Origin: QWHO01 sp021404945
Lineage (GTDB): Bacteria > Vulcanimicrobiota > Xenobia > Xenobiales > QWHO01
Length of the DNA stretch: 64,000 bases
Reading direction: 5' to 3'
NCBI GenBank assembly: GCA_963169765.1
Contig: CAUJEN010000048.1
Span: forward strand, 1-64,000
Made by a program: the position numbers and the translations under genes. Each line of letters begins with the position of its first letter. The first letter of the stretch is position 1. Below the pieces are notes generated by a model. That model was not told where the DNA came from and did no database searches. It was given only the letters and a program-made list of their open reading frames with translations. This document shows positions 42,343-51,600 of this stretch, one piece after another.

Positions 42343-44895
42343 ATGCCCGACGCAACCAGCCATCCCCTCCTTCTACTGCCGAGACCAACCAGCGCCGAAC
42401 GTAAAGGCAAAGGCGGCGGGGGAGCAAAGCTCGCCAAACCCTCGCGCTCCGAGCAGGCACGGCGTCTTGGGCCCGAGCTGAGGTCGCTGACCCTGGCCTT
42501 GGAGCAGAAGCGCCTGCGGCTTCAGGCGGGGGTGAGCGGCATCGTCCCGGAGGAGGTGCTGGTTCTCGAAACAGCCGGGCCGGTCCAGAATTTTCTAAAC
42601 GCCGTCCGCAAGATCGAAGAGCTGGAATGGATGGCTGAGTGGGATCGCGACTTTGAGCCCGACGAGTACTTTCAGGACGCGAAGAGTCCGGAGAAGGTCC
42701 TGGGCGGGCGTCTGTACCTCGTCCTGACCACCGATGCCGCCATCAAGGATCTCCTGGCTCTCTGGAACCTGTGGGAGAAAGGCCAGAAACTCCCGACAGG
42801 ATTTGCTCCTTGGGGCGAGGCTTTCACCCATCTCAAGACGATCCGATTCTGGAATGCGCATGATCGTATGGAGGCCACCGGCGTTCTCGAGGACTGGGAG
42901 CGTCGCATCGAGTCCGGTGCCGAGCTCGTTCCGGCCGAAGTGGAGCTGTGGTTTCGTGCCGGTCCCGAGCGGAGAGCGAGGGCTGCGGAGAGAGTGCGAA
43001 CGCTGGTCGTGGGCTGTGGGGGCCGGGTTGTCCAGGTGGCCGCCATTGAGGAAATCCATTACCATGGGCTCCTGGTGGAGATCCCCCGAAGTGAGGTTCG
43101 TCGGCTGGACGAGATCGACGAGGTCGACCTCTTCCTCTGCGAGCAGGTCCAGTTCTTCCGCCCGGTTGGTCAGATGGTCGCACCGAGCAGCGAAGAGTCC
43201 ACCCCCGACGCGACGGAGCAATTTGCTGGCGAAGTCGCGGGGGAGCCGGTAGCTGCTCTGCTCGACGGGCTGCCTCTCGAGAACCATGACGTCCTGGCGG
43301 GCCGCCTCCTCGTCGACGACCCCGATGGTTGGGCCTCGGGTTATCCGGCAGCCCGGCGCGAGCACGGAACTTGCATGGCCTCGCTCATCGTGCAGGGAGA
43401 TCTCGAGCGGCCATCGGGGGGCCTCCCCCGCCCGTTGTACGTGCGCCCCATCATGCAGCCTGTGACCGGAGACTATCCAGGTACGGGGGAGCGTTGCCCC
43501 GAAGACCAGCTCCTGGTGGACCTGGTGCATCGTGCGGTGCGGCGGATGTTCGTCGGGGATGGTGGGTCCGGCCCGGTGGCGCCCACGATCAAGGTCATCA
43601 ATTTCTCGATCGGGGATCGGGACCGTCCTTATGATCACATGATGAGCCCGCTGGCTCGATTGCTGGACTGGCTCAGCTGGGAGCACAAGGTTCTGTTTGT
43701 CGTCAGCGCCGGCAATCAGCGTCGACCTATCGATCTGGACACCACTCGGCCCGCGTTTGAGGCTCTGGCTCCACCGGCTCGCGCCGACATGATCCTTTCC
43801 AAAACAAGAGAGGAGCACATTTATCGGCGCATCCTCTCGCCGGGCGAATCGATCAATGCTCTGACGGTGGGGGCAACCTACTCGGATCATTCGAGTCCGA
43901 CCGGCGCCGGCACGGTGTTCGTACTGCCTGGCGGCATCCCGGCTCCTTACACTCGGCAGGGACCAGGCTATCGTGGGATCATCAAGCCGGACCTGGTCAT
44001 TGCGGGCGGCCGGCTTCCGTTCCGGATAGACCTTGCCGCTCACACAAAGATTCATCTGGTGGAGGGCGTGCTGGCTCCCGGGCACAAGAGCGCGGCCCCG
44101 GGCCCGGGGCCAGGCCAACGCAACCGGACGCGCTACAGCCGGGGCACCAGCAACGCCGCCGCCCTGTTGACCCGCCAGGGTGCGAGGTTTACTGAGCTCC
44201 TGGCGAGTCTCCGCCGAGACCCTGGCGGCCAACTGCTTGATGAGGTCCCCGAGAGTCTCTTTCTGAAGGTCCTGCTCGTGCACGGCGCTCGCTGGCCCGA
44301 CGAGTGCGTCAGCCTCCTCACCCGAATTTCTGGATTCGCTCCGGAGAGCAAGGAAGGGCTGACGCTGACCCGACGGTTCACCGGTTATGGCCTGCCGAAC
44401 TTCGAGCGGGTTGCCTTCTGCACAGACCAGCGGGTGACCGCGCTGAGCGGTGGCGCACTGGAGGAGGACCAGGGCCACGTTCACAGCCTGCCGCTCCCGA
44501 CGGCACTTTCTGGTCAGCGAGGAAAGCGACGTGTCACGGTCACGCTGGCCTATTTCACGCCCGTGCAACCAGGCCGGCGAGAATACTCGGTCGCCGACCT
44601 CTGGTTCAAGATCGAGAATCGCGGCGTCCTGCAGCTTGAAGGCGCTGGCGCGGATTTCTATGCCGTCGAGCGCGGTACGGTGCAGCACACCATCTTTGAG
44701 GGAGAGCGCGCCAAAGTCTTCGATGACGAGGAGAGCCTGAACATCCAGGTGTCGTGTCGATCCCAGGCGGGCCCGATCGTGGAGCCGATTCCCTATGCCC
44801 TGGCCGTCACGTTGGAGGTGGCGCCGAAGCTGAATCTTCCCATTTATTCCCAGGTCCGAGAGCGTCTGCGCCTCAGGATTCGGCCTCAAGAGTGA
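42343..44895 (+). CDS. ietS: Subtilisin-like S8 serine protease, IetS-like
   Basis: 850 residues, ATG 42343. The first 290 residues are an N-terminal extension without a signal peptide, so the protease acts in the cytoplasm. The catalytic triad is Asp308 (AALLDGLPLEN), His341 (REHGTCMASLI) and Ser603 (GTSNAAALL), with VSAGNQ carrying the oxyanion Asn. The C-terminal 200 residues are beta-rich (RVTVTLAYFTPVQPG). It directly follows the AAA ATPase gene, which probably controls access to the protease. The combination matches IetAS. The target is unknown. Confidence 0.8.
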   Translation: MPDATSHPLLLLPRPTSAERKGKGGGGAKLAKPSRSEQARRLGPELRSLTLALEQKRLRLQAGVSGIVPEEVLVLETAGPVQNFLNAVRKIEELEWMAEWDRDFEPDEYFQDAKSPEKVLGGRLYLVLTTDAAIKDLLALWNLWEKGQKLPTGFAPWGEAFTHLKTIRFWNAHDRMEATGVLEDWERRIESGAELVPAEVELWFRAGPERRARAAERVRTLVVGCGGRVVQVAAIEEIHYHGLLVEIPRSEVRRLDEIDEVDLFLCEQVQFFRPVGQMVAPSSEESTPDATEQFAGEVAGEPVAALLDGLPLENHDVLAGRLLVDDPDGWASGYPAARREHGTCMASLIVQGDLERPSGGLPRPLYVRPIMQPVTGDYPGTGERCPEDQLLVDLVHRAVRRMFVGDGGSGPVAPTIKVINFSIGDRDRPYDHMMSPLARLLDWLSWEHKVLFVVSAGNQRRPIDLDTTRPAFEALAPPARADMILSKTREEHIYRRILSPGESINALTVGATYSDHSSPTGAGTVFVLPGGIPAPYTRQGPGYRGIIKPDLVIAGGRLPFRIDLAAHTKIHLVEGVLAPGHKSAAPGPGPGQRNRTRYSRGTSNAAALLTRQGARFTELLASLRRDPGGQLLDEVPESLFLKVLLVHGARWPDECVSLLTRISGFAPESKEGLTLTRRFTGYGLPNFERVAFCTDQRVTALSGGALEEDQGHVHSLPLPTALSGQRGKRRVTVTLAYFTPVQPGRREYSVADLWFKIENRGVLQLEGAGADFYAVERGTVQHTIFEGERAKVFDDEESLNIQVSCRSQAGPIVEPIPYALAVTLEVAPKLNLPIYSQVRERLRLRIRPQE

Positions 44896-45416
44896 TCTGA
44901 CCAAGCCCCTTCCGGCCGGGCGAGGCCGCGCCCGGGCTGCGCGAGAGGAGGCCGAGAAGAGCTTCGAAGAAAGGTGAAGTACTATCAATGTCGCCATGGA
45001 GCAAGTGGGGATGCCGTGCAGCAAAGCAGAGATTCTGAAGAGTTCCAAATTCCCGAGGGGAGGGGCTCCCGAGTGGGCAGGCTCTTGTGCTTGCCACCAG
45101 AGAAGCGAGATCTCATCCTTGCTTTGGCATCCAGCATGGCGCAAAAGCTTTACCTCCGCAGGGACGACATCAATATGGACACGTGCCGTAGCAGTCAGAA
45201 CACCGGATCGTTTTGGGCATGTGTGCTCGCGTCAGTCCGAGGGTAGTATCCTCCAAGAACGCGGACGACGGGGAAACCCCTCTGTGATTCGTTTTCCGGT
45301 GATTCTTGGCAGGAATTGCACTCTCGCCGCGAAGAGTTGCCCGTGCCGCGAGTACCTGCTTCAACTCAGAGTGTTCTGGACATATTCCAGCTTTGCCGTC
45401 AGGTCGGCACATCGCC
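44896..45416. other. Intergenic region after ietS, with a repeated leader
   Basis: About 520 bases. 44912-44978 matches 63535-63600 at most positions (shared GCCCGGGCTGCGCGA and GCTTCGA), where that sequence leads into a small gene. A 90-codon frame from GTG 44974 (MKYYQCRHGASG start) could be a small gene, but shows no family pattern and no homology to the small gene. The rest holds nothing I recognise. Confidence 0.45.
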
Positions 45417-46811
45417 ATGTTGAAGCTCCTCCCGAACCGCAAGCCTTTCCCTCGGGGCCGCCTGCTCGCTCGCAGCGCGAGGACGGGCGTCCACCAGATG
45501 CTGCGCCAGGCCAACGAACCCTATTACTGGTACCGGAACAGGGACGACTATGCTCATGACCTCGGCGCCGAAGACCTCTTCCTGGACGACCTTGGCGTCT
45601 GGTTCTTCGAGCAGTTCGACACGAGCCTTCCGGCGTTCCCGTATCTAGGGGTCGCTCTTGGCCTGCTCATGGCTCGCTGGGATGACTTGAAGTCGGCTGT
45701 CGTACCTGCCAAGCCCTTCTGGAACCGGCACTACAACAGTAAGCGCAAGGCCCACGCGGGCGAGCCTCGCTCCCTGCTCCGACTCGACCGCGCCCGGGAT
45801 GCCCTGTCTTTGTCTCTCGGGGATCGCGTCGAAGGTCCGGACGTTGAGCGCGGTTTCGACTGGCGCCTTCTCCAGGGGCGTTACGGGCCGGAGCTCTTCT
45901 GGCCCCGCTGGTTCGATTTGCCCTACGAGCGTGCCCTGTGGCGGCTCTCGCCCAACCAGGAGTTCGAGCCGTGGAGCCCCTGGCTGTTGCTGCCAGAGGA
46001 GCTGAGACGCTTCCAGGACCTCGAGTTGCCGCAGCCACCGGACCGCTCAGATACTTCCTCCGGCGTCGAGCTGCCGGAGGGTTGGTCCCCGACCGTCCCC
46101 AGCTATGAGATTCTCCCGGTCGAGTTCTCCACGCCCGACCTGCCCCTGCGGGTCGGCGCCGAGGAGAAAGACCTGGCTCGATTCGAGCTACATGTGCTGG
46201 ACCAGGGTCCCAACCCAACCTGCGTCGCTCACGCCGTCTGCACCGCGCTCGACATTCTGCGCAAGCGCAAGCCTCGCCAGCGCGACCACCAGTTCTTCGC
46301 CCCTGCCGACCTCCACATGCGCTGCGGATCGAGCTGGTCCACCGGGCGGAAGCTCTCCGCGGTGATCGACGAGCTCCGGAAGGGCTTGCCTGCTAGCCAG
46401 ACCCCGAAGAGCCGACCAAACTATGGCTCCCCCACAGTCCGCGACCTGAGCGTGCGGGATATTCCCCGACTTAAGGCCCACCTCGCTGCCGGCTGGGTGG
46501 TGGTGATAACCACTTATTTGCCGGAGGAGACCTACCGCAGCAACGCCTTCCGCGAGTTTGGAGAGCCGTTGCGCCCACTCCCCGGCCAGCAACGCCGCAC
46601 ATCCGGCCACGCCTGGGCACTGGTCGGCTACGAGCACGTGGACGGCAACCAGCAGTGGAAGTATCAGGGCCGCTTCATCGCCCTGAACAGCTGGGGCCCG
46701 GGCTTTCCGGATAGACCGCGCCTCCGTCCAGGACTGGTCTCCCTCCCGTTCTCTTTTGTCTACAGCGAAGGGATCGAGGCTTACGCCTTGCGGCTGCCAA
46801 GCTGTGAGTGA
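45417..46811 (+). CDS. Papain-like (C1) cysteine protease domain protein
   Basis: 464 residues from ATG 45417; the frame starts earlier but without homology. The first 240 residues are an unassigned region rich in Trp, Arg and Phe. The C-terminal half is a papain-fold domain: the catalytic Cys269 lies in DQGPNPTCVAHAVCTAL, His398 in SGHAWALVGYEHV, and Asn424 in IALNSWGPGF, the same order and spacing as in C1A peptidases. No signal peptide is present, so it acts inside the cell, which is unusual for this family in bacteria. It is 15 bases upstream of the GmrSD-like gene and appears to start a four-gene run. Confidence 0.8.
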   Translation: MLKLLPNRKPFPRGRLLARSARTGVHQMLRQANEPYYWYRNRDDYAHDLGAEDLFLDDLGVWFFEQFDTSLPAFPYLGVALGLLMARWDDLKSAVVPAKPFWNRHYNSKRKAHAGEPRSLLRLDRARDALSLSLGDRVEGPDVERGFDWRLLQGRYGPELFWPRWFDLPYERALWRLSPNQEFEPWSPWLLLPEELRRFQDLELPQPPDRSDTSSGVELPEGWSPTVPSYEILPVEFSTPDLPLRVGAEEKDLARFELHVLDQGPNPTCVAHAVCTALDILRKRKPRQRDHQFFAPADLHMRCGSSWSTGRKLSAVIDELRKGLPASQTPKSRPNYGSPTVRDLSVRDIPRLKAHLAAGWVVVITTYLPEETYRSNAFREFGEPLRPLPGQQRRTSGHAWALVGYEHVDGNQQWKYQGRFIALNSWGPGFPDRPRLRPGLVSLPFSFVYSEGIEAYALRLPSCE

Positions 46812-46826
46812 ATTCTGGAGGTGTGG

Positions 46827-48623
46827 ATGAGCCAGGGCGGCACGTTCGAGACTAAAGAGCCCTATCTTGTGGAGCTGCTGCGCAAGATCAGCCAGGGCAG
46901 GATCCAGTTGCCCGACTTCCAGCGCGGCTGGGTCTGGGATGACGGCCACATTCGCTCGCTGCTGGCCAGCGTAACCCTGTCCTACCCCATCGGAGCCGTC
47001 ATGCTGCTCGAGACGGGCTCGGAGACGGTCCGCTTCAAACCTCGTCTCTTCGAGGGAGTTTCGCTCTCGGACGACTGCCAGCCCGAGCGCCTGGCTCTGG
47101 ACGGCCAGCAGCGGCTGACCTCCCTCTACCTGGCCATCGCCAGCGGGCAGCCCGTCCCCACGCGGACCGAGAAGCGACAGGAGGTCCAGCGGCTCTACTA
47201 CCTCGACATGGAAGCGGCTCTTGACCCGGAGCGAGACCGCGAGGAGGCCGTGGTCTCCATACCCTCCTCACGGCAGGTCACCTCCGACTTCGGACGCAAG
47301 ATCGAGCTCGATCTGAGCGAGCCGCACCACGAGTATGCCCGGCGCATGTACCCGTTTCACTGCCTGTTTGACCAGAGTGGAGCCGGCTTCCGCTGGGAGA
47401 GCGGGTATCGCGAGCACTACCAGCACAGCCCGGAATCGAGCCAGTTCCTGATGCGGTTCCAGCAGCAGATCGTGATCCCGTTCCAGCAGTACCGCATCCC
47501 GGTTATCGAGCTCCTGAAGCAGACTCCCAAGGAAGCCGTGTGCCAGGTGTTCGAGAAGGTCAATACCGGCGGTGTCAGTCTGACCGTTTTCGAGCTCGTG
47601 ACCGCCTCCTTCGCCGCCGAGGACTTCCTGCTGCGCGAGGACTGGAATGATCGGGCTGGACGCTTGCGTGAGCGCAAGGTGCTGGAATCGATCGACGCCA
47701 GTGACTTCCTGACCGCCGCGACCTTGCTCACCACCTACGAGCGCAGCCAGTCGGGCAGGGGCCCGGTGAGCTGCAAACGCAAGGACATACTCGAGCGACT
47801 AGACCTGGAGGCCTACCGCCAGACCGCCCCGCGGGTCGAGGACGGTTTCCGGCGGGCATCCGAGTTCCTGGCCACGCAAAAGGTCTACGACTCCCGCAAC
47901 CTGCCCTACAAGACGCAGCTCGTCCCGCTGGCCGTTGTCTGTGCGCTTCTGGGCATGGACTACGACCAGGACCTCGTCCGCGACAAGCTTGCTCGTTGGT
48001 ACTGGTGCGGCGTTTTCGGCGAGCTCTACGGGGGGAGCACGGATGCGCGCTTTGCCTTTGACGTGCCGGAGCTGTGCGCCTGGATTCGCCAGCCCGACGG
48101 CCCGCTGCCCCGCACGGTGCAGGAATGCAATTTCGCCCCCACCCGTCTCCTGAGCATGCAGACCGGGGGGCGGGACTTCATGAATGGGGACGACATCGCC
48201 CTTACGACCTACTTCGATCTGGCCGTGGACATCCACCACGTGTTTCCGGCGGACTACTGCAAGAAGAGCCAGCTCCCCGAGCGCCAGTGGAACAGCGCGG
48301 TCAACAAGACCCCGCTGACGTCGCGCACCAACCGACGCGTCGGGGGACACGCGCCCAGCCACTATCTGCAGAGCCTGATCGCCGCCCGTGTCGTCGACCA
48401 GGCGAAGCTCGATCCGATTCTGCGCAGCCACCTGATCGATCCCGGTTTCCTCTGGGCGGATGACTTCTCGGGATTCCTGCGCTCGCGCGCGGCTCAGCTC
48501 CTGAGCGCGATCGAGCGAGCTACCGGGAAGGAGATTCCCGGCCTCGATTCCGACGAGGTCCGCGACAGCTTTGGAGGGCCGCTCCTGCGAGCTGATCCTG
48601 CTTCCACAGCGGCCCAGGGCTGA
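46827..48623 (+). CDS. GmrSD-like DUF262/HNH nuclease family protein
   Basis: 598 residues from ATG 46827, close behind CTGGAGG. The N-terminal DUF262 domain shows RIQLPDFQRGWVWDD, PIGAVMLLE and LDGQQRLTSLY, the last being the ParB-like nucleotide-binding hallmark. The C-terminal domain has DIHHVFPADYC (His470-His471), matching the HNH-type nuclease centre of DUF1524/GmrD-like domains. GmrSD-type enzymes are NTP-dependent restriction factors against modified phage DNA. It lies 24 bases before the giant ATPase gene, so co-expression is likely. Confidence 0.82.
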   Translation: MSQGGTFETKEPYLVELLRKISQGRIQLPDFQRGWVWDDGHIRSLLASVTLSYPIGAVMLLETGSETVRFKPRLFEGVSLSDDCQPERLALDGQQRLTSLYLAIASGQPVPTRTEKRQEVQRLYYLDMEAALDPERDREEAVVSIPSSRQVTSDFGRKIELDLSEPHHEYARRMYPFHCLFDQSGAGFRWESGYREHYQHSPESSQFLMRFQQQIVIPFQQYRIPVIELLKQTPKEAVCQVFEKVNTGGVSLTVFELVTASFAAEDFLLREDWNDRAGRLRERKVLESIDASDFLTAATLLTTYERSQSGRGPVSCKRKDILERLDLEAYRQTAPRVEDGFRRASEFLATQKVYDSRNLPYKTQLVPLAVVCALLGMDYDQDLVRDKLARWYWCGVFGELYGGSTDARFAFDVPELCAWIRQPDGPLPRTVQECNFAPTRLLSMQTGGRDFMNGDDIALTTYFDLAVDIHHVFPADYCKKSQLPERQWNSAVNKTPLTSRTNRRVGGHAPSHYLQSLIAARVVDQAKLDPILRSHLIDPGFLWADDFSGFLRSRAAQLLSAIERATGKEIPGLDSDEVRDSFGGPLLRADPASTAAQG

Positions 48624-48647
48624 TTCGAAGAAGCGGAGGGATTACCG

Positions 48648-51600
48648 GTGGCCGATACGCTGCAAGACTCGGTCGACTCCGAGGACAAGGGATTCATCGA
48701 TGACACGCGGAGTTACATCACCCAGATCCAGACAACCTCAGGGGGTACCAGAGCGGCTATCCGGTGATTCGGGAGCTGGTGCAGAACGCCGACGACGGCG
48801 GAGCGCTGAAGATCTGCCTGGTCCGGACCGAGCCGATCGCCGGAGTCGACCACCCGCTGCTGAACGCGCCGGGGCTGCTGGTGATCAACGACGGCCGATT
48901 TCAAGAGTCCGACAACGCAGCCATTCGCCGCCTCGGGCTGGGGCACAAGATCGTCGAGACAGGAACGATCGGAAAATTCGGCCTGGGGCTCAAGAGCGTC
49001 TTCCATCTCTGCGAGGTGTTCTTCTTCGGGGCTTCCTCGGTCCGGAAGCACGATGGCAAGGAAGCCGGCGGAGCCTTCGTGACCATCCTGAACCCCTGGT
49101 CACGCCTCGAGAGCCCGAGCCTGGGCGCGACTTTCAAAGCCTGGAATCGAGTCACCTCCAAGGACAAGAACAAGCTCCTCGAGCTGGTCCGGAGCTCGGT
49201 AAAGTGGGAACAGTGGTTCTTCGTCTACCTGCCCTTTCGCCGCAGCGAGTTGTGTCCGCGCGATTCCACAGGTGAGCCGGTCGCCATCACGGCGAACTTC
49301 GCTGGCGATAGGGAGATTCTCCAGGAAGATCTGGCTCGCTGGTGGCCGAGTCTGGCACAGGAGATGTCCCCGGTTCTTCCCCTCTTGCACAACCTGACCG
49401 AGCTCGAGCAAAAGCCGCGCCCCGGGGAGACACTGGCAAGGCTGGTGCTCGCCCCCAAAGGGAGCCGATCGGCCTACCCGGAGGGCTTGACCCGTGGGAA
49501 GGAGCGCGCTCTGGGAGGGCAGTTCGACCTTACCTTCGGGACGGACAAAGCGATACCGGTTCCCTTCGGTGGTCAGGAAGCCCATCTCGCCGACCCCCGG
49601 CTGCAGGAGTTGAAGAACAATTCCCACTGGCCGCGCCAGCCAGTGCTCTTCGTAGAGGGAGAGGACCGCCTGCAGAGCGCGGACAAGAATGCTCCCCACG
49701 CCGCCGCTTATTTCTCGCGCCTGGCCGGCGAGAAGGGACTGCTGAGAATCCGGCTGGCGACCTTTCTCCCGGTGGGTGATCCCCTGGAGGCGATCCCGCT
49801 GGAGGGCGATCTGTCGGTCGACCTGATGCTGCACGGGTTCTTCTTTCTGGACCCGAGCCGCTCCAAGGTGCGCTTCCCGGACGCCCCTACGGCGCCCGGC
49901 AGCATCATCAACGAAGAGCAACTCATGGGGAGCTGGAACCACTACGTCCTTCATCTGGGCACATTGCCTCTGGTGCCGCGCGCTCTGTGCGAGTTCTGCG
50001 AGAGAGCCAGGCTGACACACCCTCAGGCCAGCCTTCTCACCGGAGCCTTCTCCAACTCCGACTTTTGCCGTTCTTACCTCGACTCGCTCACCAGCCGGTT
50101 TACCTGGGAATGTCGACTGAACGGGGGCCCAGAGGGAGCCCGTTTCGACGACGAGCTCGCGGTGACTGCTGTGGCCGGGAGAAAGCCGCAAGTGAGCCGC
50201 TGGGTTCTGCTGTCGGCCGAGGAAGATCCACGCCCTCCCTACCAGTTTCCTCCCGGCGCCGAGGATGAGCTGCTGGATACCTTCTCCGAATGGCGCCGAT
50301 TGGCCGAGCTCGGCCCGGTTTTGCGCCCGTCGCAACCCCGCCTCTCCGCCATCTGTCCGCGATCGTCGCTCTCCCTGTTCGAGCTCAGCGCACTCCTCGG
50401 GGAGCAGCCCGAGGGCTTCTTCGAGGCGATCGAGCATGAGCGCGGCAATCGCCCTGCGCCCCGAGTGCGCAGATTCCACCTTCTTGCCGACCTGCTCCAG
50501 GCGAGTTGGGAGCACGACGAGGCGGCCCGCGGCTGGATTGCCCGGTGGGCGGGCTCGTTTCTCTCTCTGCTCTTGACGAGCTTTTCCTACGAGCGCATCA
50601 AGGACCTGAGCGCGCCGTTGACGCGACTGGTGCGGATGGCACCGAGGGAGGCATGCTTTGTGCCCACCCTGGATGGGGGAGAAGCGGCCTACGTGCTCAT
50701 CCAGCAGCTCAATCACGCGACGAAGGGGCGGCTCCTGACCGTTCCCTCCTATCTCCTGACCGAGGAACTCGGGTCCAATCCAAAGCTGGCCTCCGATTTG
50801 ACGGACAGCATGCTCGGCGTGCTCAGCGGCGGCTCCAATGCCGAGGTGCTGGACCGGTTGGCCCACCAGATCGTCCTCTCCGCGGCGGAGCCAAGGGCGG
50901 AGGTATGGGCCCGAAACCCTCACCTCAAGTTGTTCCGCGCCTACGACGCTGCTCTGGAGGCGCCGCGGGAGTGTCGCGTCCGCTTCGCCGATCTTCAGCG
51001 CGCCCATGAAAGCCATCGCCTCTTTCTGCTGAAGGCCTTTAACCCCGACCTCGAGGCGCTGCTGGCGCGGGCGCTCGCGCCCGGTCCAGCCGGCCCGGTT
51101 CTGGTCCTGAGGCATAGCGCCGCCGAGCTGGCCTACGGGATGCCCGAGCGGGTGCCGGACTGTGGTCTTGATTCCATCGTCAGGCTACTGTCCATGAAGC
51201 CGACCCCCGCGCTGGGAGACCCGGGCGCGCGGGGCAGCCTGCTGGCCAGACTGTTGACGCAGGCGCCAAGCGCGCACCAGAGGTTCGCTCTACGATATCT
51301 CCTTCACGGAGCCAGGGAGCACTTCGACGAGGCCGGACCGCTCTGGCTCCTCCGCCCTCAGGATACCGAGGCTTCCTGGCCGGGAGTGCTGGCGACCATT
51401 CTGCAATCCAGCGACGAGAGGTGGCGGGTGATCCACCCCGACGCCACGCGCGCCCTGAGCGCGGCGGCCCAGGACTGGCTCGATCTGGCGGCGCCCGAGG
51501 AGCGCCAGGTGTGTGCCGATTTGCAGACCCGGGAGGATCTCGGGTGTCTGAGTCAGTCTCAGAGGCTCTTCATTCAGAGGTCGGTCCAGGACGACCAGGT

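Noticed and set aside
48738..48748. Programmed -1 frameshift or phase-variable G tract
   Set aside because: Five G is short for phase variation, and I see no heptameric slippery site with a clear downstream pseudoknot. An indel or read error is more likely, so this is only an option in the finding.
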